Shown here in pieces: positions 6,474-8,849 of a stretch of 8,849 nucleotides of DNA. The translations under genes and the position numbers were made by a program. Origin of the DNA: Bacteroidota bacterium (lineage in GTDB: Bacteria > Bacteroidota > Bacteroidia > Bacteroidales > Cfx3-03). Under the pieces are notes generated by a model. The model did not search any database. It was not told the DNA's origin and was given only the letters and a program-made list of their open reading frames with translations. Every line of letters begins with the position of its first letter. The first letter of the stretch is position 1. The DNA lies in NCBI GenBank assembly GCA_030706265.1, contig JAUZOX010000084.1, positions 1 through 8,849 of the forward strand, written 5' to 3'.

Positions 6474-7669
6474 AAAAGTTTAATACTATTGCAGAAGCCA
6501 TCGAAGACATTCGTCAGGGGAAGATGATTGTAGTGGTTGACGATGAAGACCGCGAGAATGAAGGCGATCTTATCATGGCTGCTGAAATGGTGACTCCGGC
6601 TGCAATAAATTTTATGATCAAAAAGGCAGGTGGTTTAATCTGCATGCCGATAATACAGAAGCGTCTTGATGAACTGCAAATTGATATGATGGTTCATCGT
6701 AACACCGACACAAAGCAAACAGCCTTTACAGTCTCGATAGATTATTCCGGTAACACGACGGGGATCTCTGCATTCGAGCGGGCAGAAACCATCCGTAGGG
6801 TTGTATATCCGGCTTCAAAACCAAATGATTTTCACAGGCCCGGACATATCTTTCCTTTAATGGCAAAAGATCTGGGCGTTTTGGAAAGGGCAGGACACAC
6901 CGAAGCCTCTGTCGATCTGGCAAGGCTTGCGGGTCTTTATCCGGCCGGCGTCATCTGCGAAATAATAAATGAAGACGGTACAATGGCCAGGGTTCCTGAC
7001 CTGATGGATTTTGTGGAAAAGCATGATCTGAAGATCATCACGATTGCTGATCTGATCGGGTATCGTCGTGCGATGGAACATATTGTGACACGCCAGGCTG
7101 TGGCGAAACTGCCTTCAATCTATGGCGATTTTAAAGCTTTTGGCTTTGTCGATAAAATAAATGGCGATCATCATGTTGCACTGGTCAAGGGTGATTTGAG
7201 TGGTGACGAGCCTGTGCTTGTGAGGATTCATTCAGAATGCATGACGGGCGATGTGTTTGGATCAAAACGATGCGACTGTGGTGACCAATTGCACGAAGCC
7301 ATGCGCCGGATCGAAAAGAAAGGTCGTGGGGTATTGCTGTATCTACGACAGGAAGGTCGCGGAATAGGACTGATTAATAAATTAAAAGCTTATGAACTCC
7401 AGGAAAAGGGTCTGGATACCGTCGAAGCTAATCTTGCCCTTGGATTTAAGCCCGACTTAAGGGATTACGGGGTTGCAGCTGAAATACTTGCCGACCTTGG
7501 TGTAACCAAGATTACGTTGATGACCAATAATCCCATGAAAATAACCGGATTGTCGGGATATGGTCTTGAAGTTGTCAACCGTCAGTCATTAAAGATCGGT
7601 TATAACGAAACAAACAAATTTTACATGCAAACCAAATTCCAAAAAATGGGACATTTGATGCATGATTAA
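6470..7669 (+). CDS. ribBA: Bifunctional DHBP synthase / GTP cyclohydrolase II (RibBA)
   Basis: It supplies both precursors of the pathway: the RibB half converts ribulose 5-phosphate to 3,4-dihydroxy-2-butanone 4-phosphate, and the RibA half opens the GTP ring. In the 399-aa form, RibB (about 1-203) has DDEDRENEGD at 24-33, RPGH at 123-126 and HTEASVDLARLAG from H143. RibA (about 205-399) has the zinc cysteines C257, C268 and C270, RQEGRGIGL from 293, and RDYG with Y333. Both active sites look intact. I chose the ATG at 6470 because homologues begin with the KFNTIAEAIE helix almost at once. The frame is open to an earlier ATG at 6428, adding 14 residues (MRVPYDHF...), which has an AGGAG 12 nt upstream and cannot be excluded. 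The gene lies 103 bp after ribE and should belong to the same riboswitch-controlled operon. Confidence 0.96.
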   Translation: MKKFNTIAEAIEDIRQGKMIVVVDDEDRENEGDLIMAAEMVTPAAINFMIKKAGGLICMPIIQKRLDELQIDMMVHRNTDTKQTAFTVSIDYSGNTTGISAFERAETIRRVVYPASKPNDFHRPGHIFPLMAKDLGVLERAGHTEASVDLARLAGLYPAGVICEIINEDGTMARVPDLMDFVEKHDLKIITIADLIGYRRAMEHIVTRQAVAKLPSIYGDFKAFGFVDKINGDHHVALVKGDLSGDEPVLVRIHSECMTGDVFGSKRCDCGDQLHEAMRRIEKKGRGVLLYLRQEGRGIGLINKLKAYELQEKGLDTVEANLALGFKPDLRDYGVAAEILADLGVTKITLMTNNPMKITGLSGYGLEVVNRQSLKIGYNETNKFYMQTKFQKMGHLMHD

Positions 7670-7694
7670 ATATTAAAAAAACAGATAATTTTGA

Positions 7695-7720
7695 TTCCTT
7701 CGCCAGACAGGTCGAAGGAA
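7695..7720 (+). other. Intercistronic hairpin between ribBA and ribH
   Basis: A perfect 8-bp inverted repeat (TTCCTTCG at 7695-7702, CGAAGGAA at 7713-7720) surrounds a 10-nt loop in the 81-bp gap. No U-run follows, so it is not a standard terminator; it may act as an RNA processing or stability element, or be of no consequence. A TAATTTTG sequence (7686-7693) just upstream matches the TAnnTTTG -7 element, but has no well-placed -33 partner; a start from it would begin within the hairpin. Confidence 0.5.
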
Positions 7721-7750
7721 CAATGTTGTAACTTAACACAAAATTTTTAA

Positions 7751-8212
7751 ATGAAAACATTTGAGGGTAAACTGGTTGCTGAAGGACTTCGCTTCGGGAT
7801 TATAGTGGGTCGTTTTAATGAATTTATTGGCGGGAAACTGCTGAGCGGGGCATTAGATGCCATCAACCGTCATGGCGGAAGCGATAAGGATGTGGATGTC
7901 GTCTGGGTTCCGGGAGCATTTGAAATTCCAGTAGTTGCCAAAAAAATGGCTAAGAGTGGTAAATATGATGCCATCATCTGCCTGGGTGCCGTCATTCGGG
8001 GAGCTACTCCTCATTTTGATATGGTTGCCGGAGAGACAACAAAGGGTATTGCCTTAGTCGGTCTTGAAACAGGATTGCCTGTTGTTTTTGGCGTACTGAC
8101 GACCGACTCAATCGAACAAGCAATTGAAAGAGCCGGCACCAAAGGTGGCAACAAAGGCTTTGATGCTGCTGTGACTGCAATCGAGATGGCCAACCTTCTA
8201 AAGCAGATTTAA
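7751..8212 (+). CDS. ribH: 6,7-dimethyl-8-ribityllumazine synthase (RibH)
   Basis: It condenses 5-amino-6-ribitylaminouracil with 3,4-dihydroxy-2-butanone 4-phosphate to the lumazine used by RibE, normally as a pentamer or a 60-subunit shell. The 153-aa length is typical. Visible family motifs are the substrate-binding RFNEFI (21-26), VPGAFEIP at 53-60, GAVIRGATPHFD with catalytic H88, VFGVLTTDSIEQA and AGTKGGNKG. The ATG at 7751 gives the usual short N-terminus (MKTFEGKL) and follows an A/T-rich stretch without a Shine-Dalgarno, as is common in Bacteroidetes. It is separated from ribBA by 81 bp containing a non-terminator hairpin, so it probably ends the rib operon, although its own promoter is possible. 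No convincing terminator follows it. Confidence 0.96.
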   Translation: MKTFEGKLVAEGLRFGIIVGRFNEFIGGKLLSGALDAINRHGGSDKDVDVVWVPGAFEIPVVAKKMAKSGKYDAIICLGAVIRGATPHFDMVAGETTKGIALVGLETGLPVVFGVLTTDSIEQAIERAGTKGGNKGFDAAVTAIEMANLLKQI

Positions 8213-8255
8213 ATAGAAATATCAGATATCGGGTCGTTTTTTTAAAATCTTTAGG

Positions 8256-8849
8256 ATGAAGAAAATTTTATGCACAATTGCACTTATCCTGTTTTTAACA
8301 GCTATAGAGACCAGCTACGGTCAGGAGAGCATTAATTCATTAAAAGGGCAGCTCAATGTGCACGACCCGGTCATGATCAAGCAGGGTGACACCTACTATG
8401 TCTTTTCGACCGGTAGGGGCATTTCCATAAAAACATCCAGGGATCGGATAAACTGGACCAACTCAGGCAGGGTATTTGCGAATAATGAATTGCCTTCATG
8501 GCACAAAACGGATATTCCCAATCAGGATGGCAACTTGTGGGCACCCGATATCCATTACAGCAACGGCGTATACCATCTCTATTATTCCGTTTCGGCATGG
8601 ATGAATTTTAATTCCAGTGTCGGTTATGCTACCAACACTACGCTTAATCCGGCTGATCCTGATTATAAATGGGTTGACCATGGACAGGTAATCGGATATA
8701 AAAATGGGGGTGAGGGAGTGAACTGCATTGATCCGAATATTTTTACAGATAAAGATAGCCGTGAATGGCTTATTTATGGCTCTTACAGGTCAGGTTTGCG
8801 TCTTGTGGAAATCAATCCCAAGACCGGCAAGTTATTCAGCGAGCATCCA
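8256..8849 (+). CDS. Secreted GH43 endo-arabinanase-like glycosidase, N-terminal part (runs off window)
   Basis: The frame is open for 198 codons to the window edge, so the 3' part is missing. Residues 1-22 are a signal peptide (MKKIL, hydrophobic core, cleavage after SYG). The rest is the start of a five-bladed propeller of glycoside hydrolase family 43: HDPVM with catalytic base D37, the WAPD motif around D98, YHLYYSVSA at 106-114, DYKWVDHG at 136-143 and CIDPN with the probable pKa-tuning D159. These spacings and sequences fit arabinan endo-1,5-alpha-L-arabinosidases best; other GH43 arabinofuranosidases or xylosidases are the alternative. The catalytic acid glutamate should lie beyond the edge. 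It would act in the periplasm or outside, cutting arabinan side chains of pectin. It starts 43 bp after ribH with no visible terminator between; a functional link with riboflavin is not implied. Confidence 0.9.
   Translation, partial: MKKILCTIALILFLTAIETSYGQESINSLKGQLNVHDPVMIKQGDTYYVFSTGRGISIKTSRDRINWTNSGRVFANNELPSWHKTDIPNQDGNLWAPDIHYSNGVYHLYYSVSAWMNFNSSVGYATNTTLNPADPDYKWVDHGQVIGYKNGGEGVNCIDPNIFTDKDSREWLIYGSYRSGLRLVEINPKTGKLFSEHP

Noticed and set aside
8218..8243. T7 run after ribH as a terminator
   Set aside because: No stem of useful length precedes the T-run (only a GATATC palindrome), so I do not call an intrinsic terminator.
1..8849. Mobile elements, CRISPR arrays, tRNA or rRNA genes
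   Set aside because: No transposase or integrase, no regularly spaced repeats, and no tRNA- or rRNA-like sequence was seen on either strand.

Overview
The window reads as chromosome of a Bacteroidota (Bacteroidetes) bacterium. The reasons are a FMN-riboswitch-led riboflavin operon with a fused ribBA, a two-component pair whose regulator closely resembles Bacteroides RprY, weak or absent Shine-Dalgarno sequences, one perfect TAnnTTTG (Bacteroidetes -7) promoter element ahead of the riboswitch, and a secreted GH43 arabinanase typical of plant-glycan users. Genus cannot be set from sequence reading alone.

Left part (1-1348): the C-terminal end of a plus-strand protein, probably of the DUF3857/DUF3858 transglutaminase-like type, stops at 226. 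A strong bidirectional terminator (283-317) separates it from a convergent minus-strand gene (398-1219) for a 273-aa exported protein of unknown function. The 129-bp gap between that gene and the divergent histidine kinase gene holds four TTAA blocks spaced 11, 10 and 11 bp, which look like an OmpR-family operator.

Signalling part (1349-4160): a 705-aa membrane histidine kinase with a large periplasmic sensor and an RprY-like OmpR-family response regulator overlap by 11 bp and are surely one transcription unit. The divergent secreted protein is the obvious candidate target or accessory.

Riboflavin part (4161-8212): after a 170-bp gene-poor stretch come a promoter element, a complete FMN riboswitch aptamer (4357-4478) and a transcription terminator (4541-4574) ending 8 nt before ribD. 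Then follow ribD, ribE (riboflavin synthase), ribBA and ribH, in the same order as the Bacillus subtilis rib operon. Together they cover GTP and ribulose-5-phosphate to riboflavin, except for the phosphatase step. FMN bound to the riboswitch should terminate transcription before ribD.

Right edge (8256-8849): the N-terminal 198 residues of a secreted GH43 endo-arabinanase-like enzyme begin 43 bp after ribH and run off the window.

Most of the window is conventional. The parts least explained by known annotation are the phased TTAA array with its divergent secreted protein, the possible aptamer/terminator switching pairing, and a 35-codon ORF that exactly bridges ribE and ribBA.
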